Source: Parvibaculum sp040216885
GTDB lineage: Bacteria; Pseudomonadota; Alphaproteobacteria; Parvibaculales; Parvibaculaceae
DNA length: 64,000 nucleotides
Direction of reading: 5' to 3'
Assembly (NCBI GenBank): GCA_040216885.1
Contig: JAVJOG010000018.1
Location: forward strand, 16,126 to 80,125
Made by a program: the position numbers and the translations under genes. Positions 24,217 through 33,486 of the stretch are shown here, one piece after another. Position 1 is the first letter of the stretch, and each line of letters starts with the position of its first letter. The notes beneath the pieces are model-generated. The model searched no databases and was not told the origin of the DNA. It saw nothing but the letters and a program-made list of their open reading frames with translations.

Positions 24217-25463
24217 GTCGCACCCCGGATGATATCGACCGGTCGCACGGCCGCCGCCTTGCGCGCCGGGAACCACGCGGCCACGACTGCCGAAAGCAGT
24301 GCGAAGAGCCCGCCGACACCAAACTGGAACGGACCCTTTTCGAGCGGCAGCTTCTGCGCGTCCATAAGGCCAGGCACCGTTATTTCGACCGTGCCGAGCA
24401 TCTGCAACAAAATGAGTCCCAGACCCCAGCCGAGAAACATTCCGATCAATCCGACGAAAAATCCCTGCACCAGGAATATCCGCTCGATGTCGCCGGCGCG
24501 AAAGCCCATCGACATCAGGATCGCAATATCGCGACGCTTTTCCATCACGACCGTCGAGATGATGTTGAAAATGCCGAATGCGGCAACCGCCATGATCGCG
24601 CCGACGATCGAATAGGTGATGATGTTGCGGACGATGAAGAGCCCGAGGAAATCCCGATTGACCTCCTGCCAGGATTCGGTGCGATAGCCCCAACGGCTTT
24701 CGAGCTGCGACGCATAATCCTCGGCCACATCGGGATCGGTTATCTTGATACGGATACGGTTGGCGATGAACGGCTTGTCGAGCAGCACCTGCGCGTCCTT
24801 GATCAGCATATAGGCCTGCCCCTCGTCGAGCAGCAAATTGCCCGTTCGGAAGATACCGACCACCTTCATCCGGCGAACAAGGCCGGCCGGCGAGACGACG
24901 GTTGCGAGATCGTCCATGCCGAGACCGAGGCGAACCGACATACCCTGGCCGATCACGATGCCTTGCGACGCCGTCTTGAGCCGCATCAGGCTACCTTCCA
25001 CCATGTCGGATTCGATGGTGGTGAGAAAACGCTCCTTCTCCGGATCGATCCCGGCAACGCCGGCACTGGCATCCTTCGACGCATAGCGAATGATCGACTG
25101 CCCCATCAGCGCGGCTTCGGCGACGACGCCAGGCTGGCGCGAAAGTTCCTCGACCATCGCACCGTGGTTCTTGATACCACGGAGATATTCGCGCGGCTTG
25201 GTGTTGGTAAGTGTCACGGCGCCTTGCGGAAAGGCCATGAACACGGGCTGCGGCGCAGCCTCGCGAAATTCGTCCTTGATGGTGATATGCGGCGCATTGT
25301 CGAGCAGCCGCCGCACCATGTCCTGCTCGGATCCAGACATCAGCGCCGAGGTCGCGACGAAGAAACCGACACCGAGCGCCACACCCAGCGTCGAAACGAG
25401 AGTCTGGCGGCGCCGATGTTGGAGTTGCGCCGCCGCGATACCCATGCTGACGCGCCAGAGCAT
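24213..25463 (-). CDS. ABC transporter permease (FtsX/MacB-DevC type)
   Basis: A 416-residue permease with the MacB layout: one transmembrane helix near the N-terminus (TLVSTLGVALGVGFFVATSAL, residues 21-41), a periplasmic domain of about 230 residues, and three C-terminal helices (about 285-310, 330-360, 385-405). IVMEKRRDIAILMSMGFRAGDIERIF-like sequence (VVMEKRRDIAILMSMG) is the coupling helix that contacts the ATPase. Three bp after the adaptor gene and overlapping the ATPase gene by 4 bp. Confidence 0.9.
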   Translation of the reverse strand: MLWRVSMGIAAAQLQHRRRQTLVSTLGVALGVGFFVATSALMSGSEQDMVRRLLDNAPHITIKDEFREAAPQPVFMAFPQGAVTLTNTKPREYLRGIKNHGAMVEELSRQPGVVAEAALMGQSIIRYASKDASAGVAGIDPEKERFLTTIESDMVEGSLMRLKTASQGIVIGQGMSVRLGLGMDDLATVVSPAGLVRRMKVVGIFRTGNLLLDEGQAYMLIKDAQVLLDKPFIANRIRIKITDPDVAEDYASQLESRWGYRTESWQEVNRDFLGLFIVRNIITYSIVGAIMAVAAFGIFNIISTVVMEKRRDIAILMSMGFRAGDIERIFLVQGFFVGLIGMFLGWGLGLILLQMLGTVEITVPGLMDAQKLPLEKGPFQFGVGGLFALLSAVVAAWFPARKAAAVRPVDIIRGAT

Positions 25464-25466
25464 TGC

Positions 25467-26474
25467 CTACTCCCGGTCGGCGTCGTTCGGGCGGACGCGG
25501 TCGCCCGCGGCGATCCCCGCTGCCGGATTGACGACGATGGTGTCTTCGTCCGAAAGGCCAGACAGAATTTCGGTGTCCGTGTTGCCGACGGCGCCAAGCG
25601 TCACCGGCCGGAGTTCCACGCGCCCGCCCTCGACGGCCCAGACGGCGCCGCCCCTGATGGCCGACAGCGGCACGAGAAGCGCATTTTCCTCGCGACGCAC
25701 GACGATATTGATCTCGGTCGTCATGCCGGAAGCGAGCGGCGTATCCCCGGGCAACTCGATATAAACGCGGTAGGTGCGCGCCACCGGATCGCCATGAGGC
25801 GTGATACCGCTGACCGTTCCCTCAAGCACCTCTCCGGCAAAGGCATCGGCCCGGATCAGCGCATCCTGTCCGCGCTCGACCTTCAGAATGTCCTCCTCGT
25901 CGACTTCTGCATCGATCTGCAGCGCCGCCGCGTCGCCGACCATGAAGAGGACCTGGCCCGGCTGCGCCATATCGCCGATCTTGAGCTGGTTTTCGGAACG
26001 CAGGATCGTCCCGGCAATGGGCGCGGTGATGAAGTGCTCGTCGAGCCGCGCCTGCGCACCCTGCAGCGCCGCGACGGCCGCGGCATGTGCCGTTTCCATC
26101 TGGTCGAGAACGGCGGCGCTGACGTGCCCCGAGCGGCGCAACGTGCGGGTGCGTTCAAGTTCGGAAGCCGCGAGTTGCAGCCTAGCGCGAAGTTCCTGCA
26201 CGCGGGAAATTTCCTCACGTGCGTCGATCACGGCAAGGACATTCCCGGCCTCGACGGTCGCACCCTCCCGCGCCACCACTTCCGTCAACCGGCCGGAAAT
26301 CTTGGTGCCGACCCGGGCATAGGAAATCGGCTCGACCGTTCCCGTGGCATAGACGGCCTCCACCGCCATTCCGCGCGTCGGCGCCGCCACCTGAACGGCA
26401 GGCGCACGCAGAAACAGGAAGTAGACCGCAAGCAATAGAAAGGCAACGAGCGCGATGCTGCCACCCCAGATCAT
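25467..26474 (-). CDS. HlyD-family periplasmic adaptor of ABC exporter
   Basis: A 335-residue membrane fusion protein. An N-terminal anchor helix (IALVAFLLLAVYFLFL, residues 7-22) is followed by the barrel-sandwich/biotinyl-lipoyl segments (ATGTVEPISYARVGTKISGRL and FITAPIAGTILRSENQLKIGD) either side of a short coiled-coil hairpin, and then a beta-barrel. The ATG at 26474 was used; a TTG 12 bp upstream at 26486 has a better-spaced GGAGG and may be the true start. With the two downstream genes it forms a MacAB/DevBCA-like exporter of unknown substrate; no outer-membrane channel gene is nearby. Confidence 0.88.
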   Translation of the reverse strand: MIWGGSIALVAFLLLAVYFLFLRAPAVQVAAPTRGMAVEAVYATGTVEPISYARVGTKISGRLTEVVAREGATVEAGNVLAVIDAREEISRVQELRARLQLAASELERTRTLRRSGHVSAAVLDQMETAHAAAVAALQGAQARLDEHFITAPIAGTILRSENQLKIGDMAQPGQVLFMVGDAAALQIDAEVDEEDILKVERGQDALIRADAFAGEVLEGTVSGITPHGDPVARTYRVYIELPGDTPLASGMTTEINIVVRREENALLVPLSAIRGGAVWAVEGGRVELRPVTLGAVGNTDTEILSGLSDEDTIVVNPAAGIAAGDRVRPNDADRE

Positions 26475-26600
26475 GCGCTGTCGCAAAATGCCTCCGCCGC
26501 TCTTCGGGCTGTTCACAGATGACGACTTATATAGCAGAGTCGACGGCAGCGCGCGCGCCGGAGCAACAGGCGCAATATCGCATCGTGAAGGGGGAAAAAG

Positions 26601-27014
26601 ATGAACGGAAGAAGCGATATCGAGACAAGGGTGATCCGGGGCTTCGCCTGGGCCGACCTCGCAATCACCTTGCCATTCGCCCTGCCCTTCATCGCCGAAG
26701 CGGTGATCTCGCTGATTTATTTCATCGACAGATGGCTCGGCTTCGACACGCCGTCGATCATGTTCGAGGCCGGCCCCTTCGGCCTGATGTTCGTCCATAT
26801 CATGGGCGTGCTGGGCGTCGTCTGGGCCCTGACGCGGCTGCGCCGTCCGGAAGCCGACTTCGCGCGGATGGATGCCCGTGCGCGTCTCGCCGTGACGGCG
26901 CTGATCCTTTATGCGATTGCGCTGGGCGCAACGCCGGTGCTGTGGCTGTTCGTGATAAGCGAAGTCGCTGGCAGCGCGGCGCAGTTTGCGGTCCTGCGGA
27001 AGAAACGGGTTTAG
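26601..27014 (+). CDS. Small inner-membrane protein, unknown function
   Basis: A 137-residue protein with about four transmembrane segments (approximately residues 14-42, 57-80, 92-115 and 116-130). No family motif is recognised. A good ribosome site (AGGGGGAAAAAG) precedes the ATG. Divergent from the exporter adaptor gene; its TAG stop overlaps the stop of the converging dnaE2 gene. Confidence 0.75.
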   Translation: MNGRSDIETRVIRGFAWADLAITLPFALPFIAEAVISLIYFIDRWLGFDTPSIMFEAGPFGLMFVHIMGVLGVVWALTRLRRPEADFARMDARARLAVTALILYAIALGATPVLWLFVISEVAGSAAQFAVLRKKRV

Positions 27015-30000
27015 TGAAAGTCTCGGCTTTTCGGCACGAAGCGCGCGGCGCGCAGCCGCCGTTCTTCGTGCCGGGCCGTGACAACCTCACGCGGATCGTA
27101 CGACGGTCGCTTCACCTCGTCGACCGGCGACAGCGCCGCTTCACCAATATCGCCGATCTCGGAGAGGCCCGCCAGTTCATGCGTCAGGTCTTCGAGCTCT
27201 TCGGCCACGACATGAACGACAATCCCTTCCTTCTGCACGCGACCCTTGACCAGCAGCAACCGTGACGTGATGACGATGCGCCGCCGCGCCTCGAAAAGCT
27301 TCGGCCAGATGATGATATTGGCAATACCCGTTTCGTCTTCGAGCGTCGCGAAAATAACGCCGCTCGCCGTGCCCGGTCTTTGCCGTACCAGCACCAGCCC
27401 CGCCAGCGTCACGCGGCGGCCCGCCTCGATCGTCTTGAGCCCGGCATGAGGCATCGCGCCCCGCGCCGCAAAGCGCGACCGCAGGAAGGAAACCGGATGC
27501 GCCTTCAGCGACAGCCGTAGCATCGCATAGTCGAGCACCACATGCTCGCCGAGCGGCATGGCCGGCAACGCCACTTCTTCCTCGCACTGGAACCCGCCTT
27601 CTTCCAGCGCCGCGAACAGCGGCAGCGCGGCCGGCTGCTGGCCGGTACTCCCACCGCCATAACCGCCGAGCCCGCGCACCGCCCACAGCGCCGCCCGCCG
27701 GTCGAGCCCCAGCGAGCGGAACGCATCCGCGTCCGCCAGCCGCTCAACGACGCGCGGGCCGAGACCGGTCCTCAACCAGAAGTGACGCACTGAATCGAAA
27801 CCGCCGCTGCGCGCGTCCTCGACGATCCGGCCCGATGCCTCCTGAAACCCCTTCACCTGCCGGAAACCGAGCCTGACGGCACACTTATCCCCGGCACGCT
27901 TTTCAAGCGTACAGTCCCAGTCGCTGTGATTGACGTCGACCTCCCGTATCTCGATGCCATGTTCCCGCGCATCGCGCACAAGCTGGGCGGCGGCATAAAA
28001 ACCCATCGGCTGCGCATTGAGGATCGCCGCGCAGAACACATCCGGATAATGATGTTTGAGCCATGCGGAAACATAGGCCAGCAGCGCGAAGCTCGCGGCG
28101 TGACTTTCGGGAAAGCCATAATCGGCAAAGCCCTCGATCTGCTTGAAGCAGCGCTCGGCGAAATCGGCCTCGTATCCGTTGGCTAGCATGCCCGCGATGA
28201 ACTTGTCGCGATACATGCCGATCGTGCCGGACTTGCGGAACGTCGCCATGGCGCGCCGCAACTGGTCGGATTCGCCCGGCGTAAAACCCGCCGCGACAAT
28301 CGCGATCTTCATTGCCTGTTCCTGGAATAGCGGCACGCCATAGGTCTTGCTCAGTACATCTTCCAGAACCTTGGAAGGGTAAGTGACCTCCTCTTTCCCA
28401 TTTCGTCTTCGTAAATAAGGATGAATCATGTCGCCCTGAATGGGCCCCGGCCGGACGATCGCCACCTCGACCACGAGATCGTAGAAGCAGCGCGGTTGCA
28501 GCCGCGGTAACATTGACATTTGTGCGCGGCTCTCGACCTGGAAGACGCCGATGGCATCCGCCTCGCACAGCATGTCGTAGACGCCCTTGTCGTTCTGCGG
28601 CACATCGGCAAGTCCCATGCAAATGCCGTAATGTTTGTCGAGCAGGTTGAAGGCGCGCCGGATGCAGCTCAGCATGCCGAGCGCCAGCACGTCGATCTTG
28701 AGGATGCCCAGCGTGTCGAGATCGTCCTTGTCCCACTCAACGAAAGTACGGTCGTCCATCGCCGCGTTCTGAATCGGCACCACGTCTTCGAGCGGCCCCT
28801 TGGTGATGACGAACCCGCCCACATGCTGCGAAAGATGGCGCGGAAACCCGATCAGCTCCCGCGCCAGCACCAGCGCCTGCTGCAAGTTCCTGTCGCCGGG
28901 ATCGAGCCCGGCTTCGCGTGCATCCTTTTCCGAGATGCCGTTGTTCGACCAGCCCCATGTCGAGCGCGACAGCGCATTGACGACATCCTCCGACAATCCG
29001 AAAACCTTGCCGACATCGCGAATGGCGCTGCGCGAACGATAGGAAATAACGGTCGCGGCAATACCCGCGCGATGCCGCCCGTATTTCGCGTAGATATACT
29101 GGATCACCTCCTCGCGCCGCTCATGCTCGAAATCGACATCGATGTCCGGCGGCTCGTTACGGTCTTTCGACACAAACCGCTCGAACAGAAGATCGATCTC
29201 GGTCGGATTGACCGACGTGATGCCGAGACAGAAACAGACGGCGGAATTGGCGGCCGAGCCGCGCCCCTGGCAGAGAATCTTCTCTTGCCGCGCATAACGC
29301 ACAATGTCGTGCACGGTCAGAAAGTATGGCGCGTATTTCATTTCACCGATCAGCGCCAGCTCATGTGCGATGGTCGCCTCGACCTTGGGGGCAATACCGT
29401 CGGGAAACCGCCTTGCGGCGCCCTCCCATGTCAGCCTTTCAAGAAGTTGCTGCGGGCTCTCATGCTCGGAAAAATTGTCGGCCGGGTATTCGTAACGAAG
29501 TTCATCGAGCGAGAACATGCAGCGTGCAACGATGTCGCGCGTCGCGGCCAGCGCCTGCGGCGTATGAGCAAGCAGTCTTGCCATTTCCGCCCCGCTTTTG
29601 ACATGCCGCTCGGCATTGGCCGCGAGCCGAAACCCCGCCTCCGCCAGGGTGCAATGCTCTCGGACGCAAGTCACGACATCGGCCAGCGGTTTGCGGTCCG
29701 GCGTGTGGTAAAGCACGTCGTTGGTGGCGACGAGCGGAACGCCCGCCTCCCGCGCCATGCGGTCGAGAAGAACAAAACGGCGCTTGTCGTCGGCGCGGTA
29801 GAGCGGCGCGAGACCGAGCCAGACCGAACCTGGAAAGGCTTGCGCGAGCTGTGCAAACGACGCGGCGAAATCCTTGCCCGGCACGGGCGGCGGCATGGCG
29901 ATGAAACATTGCCCCGCGCCATGCGCCAGCACATCGCCGAGCATCAGGTGACATTGTCCCTTGGCCGCGCGGCGGTTGCCGAGCGTCAGGAGCCGCGTCA

Positions 30001-30268
30001 GCCGTGCATAGGCCGCCCGATCCTGCGGATAGGCGATAGCCTCGAACCCGTCCATCGTCGCGAGCCGCGCGCCGACAAGCAGCCGCAAGCCTTCTTCCTT
30101 CGCCGCCGCATGCGCGCGCACGACGCCCGCCAGCGTATTGCGGTCTGCAACGCCGATCGCCGCAAGCCCCTGCGCCTTCGCCGCCAGCACCAGTTCGTCG
30201 GCATGCGATGCCCCGCGCAGGAAACTGAAATTGCTCGCAACCGCGAGTTCGGCATATGACGCGCTCAT
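27011..30268 (-). CDS. dnaE2: Error-prone DNA polymerase DnaE2 (ImuC)
   Basis: A 1085-residue C-family polymerase, the translesion polymerase of the ImuA-ImuB-DnaE2 mutasome. An N-terminal PHP domain begins YAELAVASNFSFLRGASHADELV. The catalytic site is in PPDIDVDFEHERREEVIQY near residue 375, followed by the conserved KIDVLALGMLS (near 530) and a C-terminal OB-fold (VTLAGLVLVRQRPGTASGVI). Its start overlaps the imuB stop (ATGA), so the two are co-translated and share the LexA-controlled imuB promoter. Confidence 0.97.
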   Translation of the reverse strand: MSASYAELAVASNFSFLRGASHADELVLAAKAQGLAAIGVADRNTLAGVVRAHAAAKEEGLRLLVGARLATMDGFEAIAYPQDRAAYARLTRLLTLGNRRAAKGQCHLMLGDVLAHGAGQCFIAMPPPVPGKDFAASFAQLAQAFPGSVWLGLAPLYRADDKRRFVLLDRMAREAGVPLVATNDVLYHTPDRKPLADVVTCVREHCTLAEAGFRLAANAERHVKSGAEMARLLAHTPQALAATRDIVARCMFSLDELRYEYPADNFSEHESPQQLLERLTWEGAARRFPDGIAPKVEATIAHELALIGEMKYAPYFLTVHDIVRYARQEKILCQGRGSAANSAVCFCLGITSVNPTEIDLLFERFVSKDRNEPPDIDVDFEHERREEVIQYIYAKYGRHRAGIAATVISYRSRSAIRDVGKVFGLSEDVVNALSRSTWGWSNNGISEKDAREAGLDPGDRNLQQALVLARELIGFPRHLSQHVGGFVITKGPLEDVVPIQNAAMDDRTFVEWDKDDLDTLGILKIDVLALGMLSCIRRAFNLLDKHYGICMGLADVPQNDKGVYDMLCEADAIGVFQVESRAQMSMLPRLQPRCFYDLVVEVAIVRPGPIQGDMIHPYLRRRNGKEEVTYPSKVLEDVLSKTYGVPLFQEQAMKIAIVAAGFTPGESDQLRRAMATFRKSGTIGMYRDKFIAGMLANGYEADFAERCFKQIEGFADYGFPESHAASFALLAYVSAWLKHHYPDVFCAAILNAQPMGFYAAAQLVRDAREHGIEIREVDVNHSDWDCTLEKRAGDKCAVRLGFRQVKGFQEASGRIVEDARSGGFDSVRHFWLRTGLGPRVVERLADADAFRSLGLDRRAALWAVRGLGGYGGGSTGQQPAALPLFAALEEGGFQCEEEVALPAMPLGEHVVLDYAMLRLSLKAHPVSFLRSRFAARGAMPHAGLKTIEAGRRVTLAGLVLVRQRPGTASGVIFATLEDETGIANIIIWPKLFEARRRIVITSRLLLVKGRVQKEGIVVHVVAEELEDLTHELAGLSEIGDIGEAALSPVDEVKRPSYDPREVVTARHEERRLRAARFVPKSRDFH

Positions 30269-31863
30269 TCGAACACCCCATGCAGATACCAGCGAGGCCC
30301 TTCCGTATCGCGCAGGTAAAGCCCGTCACGGTAAAGCCAGAAGCGGCGCCCCTCGGCGTCCTCCACGCGGTAGTAATCGCGCGTCCGCCTTTCGCCCCGC
30401 CGCCACCATTCGGGCGCAATCCGCTCCGGCCCTTCGGCCCGCGTCACCCGATGCGTAACGCGCCGCCAGCGGAAAATGCGCGGCGGCCCTTCCGGCACTT
30501 CGGCAACGGCTTCCACAGGCTCCGGCCGTGCCAGCAGCCTGAGCGGCCGGGCAAGACTTCCCGCCAGCGCCGCCGCCATCTGCTCCTCGGCCTGCGCCCG
30601 CCAGCCGCGCATTGCCGGCGTCGTGCCGCGCACCGCCGGGACAACGGCCACCGCTCTTTCGGGGGTGTGGCTGGCGCGCGGTTCGAGCCGGACGATGCGC
30701 TCATGGCCAAGCCGGGCGCCGAGCCGGTCGATGATCTGGGCAAAAGCTTCCGCACCAACACCTTCGGCATCGAAACTGTCCTGCGCCGGTGCCAGCGGAT
30801 CGGCCGCGATCGCGGCCAGCATCGCCGCTTCGATGCCGAAGCCTGCATCGAAATCGTCGCCGGCTTGCGCAAGTTTTTCGCGAAAAAGCCGCGTCAGATG
30901 CGCAGCGTCGTGCGAAGCGGCGGCGGTGCCTGCGAAAAGCCGCGTCACTTCTCCATCGGCGCGAAAGAGCGTCAATTCGAGCCGCCGCGCCCCGTGCCGT
31001 TCATGCGCAAGCAATCGGCAAAGCTCGCCGGCGAGAAGCCGCACCGCCTCTTCGATGTCTTCGGTCCGCGTCAGCCCTTCGGCAAAAATTCCACGCGCAC
31101 GGAAAGGCGCGGGCGGATGCAACGGCGAAATCGGTTCGCGTGCGAAACCGAGCGCTTCGTCGAGACGTTGCGCCACATGCGGTCCAAACCGCGCCGCGAT
31201 GGGCGCGCGCGGCTTGCCATAGAGATCGCCAGTGCGCTTGAGGCCGAGTCGCATCAATCCGTCGACCGTCGCACCGTCGAGCCGGAGCGCCGCCACCGGC
31301 AGTTTTTCGAGCACCACCGCTTCCTCCCCCGGCGGCAGGATGCAAACGGACACAGCGCCGAAGCGTGCCAGCGCCCAGGCCGCCCCCGGCGTCGAGGCGG
31401 CCGCCACCCGTACCGTCAATCCGAAGCCATGAAGCCGCTTTTGCAAATCGGCAACGAGCGCCGCCTCGCCGCCGAACAGATGATCGCAGCCGCTGATGTC
31501 GAGCAGCAATCCGTCAGGCTCCTCGCCAATTCCCGCGGGGTCGACCGCCGTCCATGGCGTATAGCGCCCGCACCAGAGGGCAAGCCGCTTCAGTACCGCC
31601 CGGTCGGCCGCGAAATCGGCGGCCCGCAATTCAAGCTCCGGACAAAGCGTCATCGCATCGGGCACAAGCTGCCCCGGCGCGACGCCGGACGCCGCCGCCG
31701 TCTCGTTGCGCGCGGTCACTCGGACGCCTCCCTGCCCCGGCGCGGCCAGCGCCAGCGGCGCCTTGGCTACCGAAACCTTGCCGCGCATCGTCCGGTGAAG
31801 CCGCTCCACCGGCCAGTGCGGCAGCCAAACCGCGGCAATCCGCCTTTTCTCGTCCATACGCAT
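30265..31863 (-). CDS. imuB: Mutasome protein ImuB (inactive Y-family polymerase)
   Basis: A 532-residue Y-family polymerase homologue that bridges DnaE2, ImuA and the sliding clamp. The N-terminal segment AAVWLPHWPVERLHR lacks the catalytic Asp of active Y-family enzymes, as is normal for ImuB. LLLDISGCDHLFGGEAAL and the fingers/HhH part (LMRLGLKRTGDLYGKPRAPIAARFG) are recognisable. The start is either this ATG or one two codons later; both lie just after the LexA box. Confidence 0.93.
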   Translation of the reverse strand: MRMDEKRRIAAVWLPHWPVERLHRTMRGKVSVAKAPLALAAPGQGGVRVTARNETAAASGVAPGQLVPDAMTLCPELELRAADFAADRAVLKRLALWCGRYTPWTAVDPAGIGEEPDGLLLDISGCDHLFGGEAALVADLQKRLHGFGLTVRVAAASTPGAAWALARFGAVSVCILPPGEEAVVLEKLPVAALRLDGATVDGLMRLGLKRTGDLYGKPRAPIAARFGPHVAQRLDEALGFAREPISPLHPPAPFRARGIFAEGLTRTEDIEEAVRLLAGELCRLLAHERHGARRLELTLFRADGEVTRLFAGTAAASHDAAHLTRLFREKLAQAGDDFDAGFGIEAAMLAAIAADPLAPAQDSFDAEGVGAEAFAQIIDRLGARLGHERIVRLEPRASHTPERAVAVVPAVRGTTPAMRGWRAQAEEQMAAALAGSLARPLRLLARPEPVEAVAEVPEGPPRIFRWRRVTHRVTRAEGPERIAPEWWRRGERRTRDYYRVEDAEGRRFWLYRDGLYLRDTEGPRWYLHGVFE

Positions 31864-31886
31864 TGTCGGCAAGATTCGCTGAAATA

Positions 31887-31901
31887 GAACAAATAAAGAA
31901 C
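31887..31901 (-). promoter_or_regulatory. LexA (SOS) box of imuB-dnaE2
   Basis: On the minus strand GTTCTTTATTTGTTC is a perfect alphaproteobacterial GTTC-N7-GTTC box, 24 bp upstream of the imuB start. Confidence 0.92.
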
Positions 31902-32020
31902 AGTTACTTTGGCCCAGCCCGGTCCCGAAGGCGAGTCGAATCTCACCCCGCCCTGTTTTTGCCCGAAAAACCCGTAGGATGAGTTCAGCACACTCGAAAG
32001 GCCCCGAAAGGCATTCGCCC

Positions 32021-32275
32021 ATGACGAAGCATCCGCTCCTCATTCTCGCGCTGGCCATCCCCTTGGCGCTGGCCGCCTGCGCCGACCCGCAAGCCGAGCA
32101 GGCGCGCCTCGATGCGCTCGATCACAAGAATTGCACCGATCTCGGCTTCGAGCCCGGCACGGAGGCCTATGGCAATTGCCGGCTGAAGATGAAGGAGATT
32201 CGCGCGAAGGAAGAAGGCAGCCGTTCGCCGACCTTCGGTTTCGGTCTGGGCGTCGGCGTCAGCAAGGGCTTCTGA
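32021..32275 (+). CDS. Small lipoprotein, tandem paralogue A
   Basis: An 84-residue predicted lipoprotein. The signal peptide ends in the lipobox LAAC (Cys20). The mature part has the core C-x2-LGF-x-PGTEAYGNC-x-LKMKEIRAKE and then a Gly/Phe-rich tail (TFGFGLGVGVSKGF). The core is shared with the next gene. No known function. The pair sits on the opposite strand between imuB and imuA. Confidence 0.82.
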   Translation: MTKHPLLILALAIPLALAACADPQAEQARLDALDHKNCTDLGFEPGTEAYGNCRLKMKEIRAKEEGSRSPTFGFGLGVGVSKGF

Positions 32276-32302
32276 CACAAGGAAGCAAGCGGGAGAGTTC
32301 GT

Positions 32303-32599
32303 ATGAAGATCGCGAAGACAACTCTGTCCCTTCTGGCTTTTCTCGTACTTGCGGCTTGCACAAGCCCGCAGGAGCAGGCAGCGCGTGCCGCGGCGCAGAC
32401 ACAAGCCGACAGCGCCGAATGCGAACGGCTCGGCTTCACGCCCGGCACCGAAGCCTTCGCCAATTGCCAGTTGAAGCTGAAGGAAATTCGTGCCCAGGAG
32501 CAAAACACGCAAGCCCTGCGACGCGCACAAACGCCGCCGCCCTTCTGGGGCCCATGGCCGGGTTACTACCCCCACCCTTATCCTTACAGGCGCTGGTAA
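32303..32599 (+). CDS. Small lipoprotein, tandem paralogue B
   Basis: A 98-residue predicted lipoprotein with lipobox LAAC (Cys19). It repeats the core of its neighbour: ECERLGFTPGTEAFANC-type sequence followed by LKLKEIRAQE, so three cysteines (one lipidated) are conserved. The tail differs and is Pro/Tyr/Trp-rich (WGPWPGYYPHPYPYRRW). The gene is 27 bp after paralogue A and ends 1 bp before the stop of the converging imuA. Unknown function. Confidence 0.82.
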   Translation: MKIAKTTLSLLAFLVLAACTSPQEQAARAAAQTQADSAECERLGFTPGTEAFANCQLKLKEIRAQEQNTQALRRAQTPPPFWGPWPGYYPHPYPYRRW

Positions 32600-32600
32600 C

Positions 32601-33425
32601 TCAGGCGCTTTGCCTGAACGCCATCACGCGCGTCTCCGCCGGCACGGGCGGTTCCTCAGGCATGGGCACAACCGCATCGACAAGCATGAAGCCTTTGTCG
32701 CCCGCATGCCACGCCACGTTCCATGCACCCGGCACGCCGCCGCGAACCCGCGTCAGCGCCGCGCGCCAGCAGGGCGCACCCGCCAGCCCGTCGAATTTTT
32801 CCGTACCCGGAACAATGAGGCCCGGAAGAGCCGCGATGCGCCAGCGCGTGACGGCCACGCTGGCCGCGCCACCGCCATGACCCGTAAACAAAAATGCTGG
32901 CGTTCCCTTTTCTTCCGCCGCCAGTTGCAGCCGCCGCGTCGCCGTCAGATCGAGTGCGGCGGCGCGCCTGTCCACCTCACCGATAACGGCGGCAAAGGCG
33001 CCGGACCGCAATGCCTCTTCCATCGCCCACAGGCAATCGGTAACGCTGCCCGGTAGCACAAGCACAAGCCGCGCCGGATCGAGCCCGAAAGCGGCAAGCC
33101 CCGGCCCATAAAGCGCGCCGATGTCGAAAGGCGGTTGCGCCGACTGGCACCAGAGCACGAGGCCCGGCCCGTTTTCGATAAACCGCGCGGCGAGCGCCGC
33201 CAGAAAACCCGTCGCCGCGCCCATGTCGCGGTAATCCTCGGCGCCTATTTCATGCAAGGCCCCGGCTTTCAGCCCGCCGCCCGGCAGCACCGCGTCGATC
33301 GTCCCGACACCCAGTGGCACAAAACGCCCGTCCCCCGCATCAAGCCCCGCCGATGGTCCGGCAATCCGAGCCCTGAGATCGGCGACAAGCGCGGCTTTGG
33401 CATCCTGTTGTGAAAGCGGCAGCAT
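32601..33425 (-). CDS. imuA: Mutasome protein ImuA
   Basis: A 274-residue RecA/SulA-like ImuA. Visible features are VLPGGGLKAGALHEIGAED (residues about 46-64), LVLWCQSAQPPFDIGALYGPGLAAFGLDPARL, and the C-terminal WRIAALPGLI segment. ImuA works with ImuB and DnaE2 in SOS mutagenesis. It is usually in one operon with them; here two lipoprotein genes on the other strand separate it, and it has its own LexA box. Confidence 0.9.
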   Translation of the reverse strand: MLPLSQQDAKAALVADLRARIAGPSAGLDAGDGRFVPLGVGTIDAVLPGGGLKAGALHEIGAEDYRDMGAATGFLAALAARFIENGPGLVLWCQSAQPPFDIGALYGPGLAAFGLDPARLVLVLPGSVTDCLWAMEEALRSGAFAAVIGEVDRRAAALDLTATRRLQLAAEEKGTPAFLFTGHGGGAASVAVTRWRIAALPGLIVPGTEKFDGLAGAPCWRAALTRVRGGVPGAWNVAWHAGDKGFMLVDAVVPMPEEPPVPAETRVMAFRQSA

Positions 33426-33440
33426 GAAACAAAACCTTTT

Positions 33441-33455
33441 GTTCGTGTTTTGTTC
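33441..33455. promoter_or_regulatory. LexA (SOS) box of imuA
   Basis: GTTCGTGTTTTGTTC on the plus strand is a perfect GTTC-N7-GTTC box, 16 bp upstream of the leftward imuA start. Confidence 0.92.
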
Positions 33456-33486
33456 TAATTCGTCATCGCCAAGAGGTCAAGAGCGC

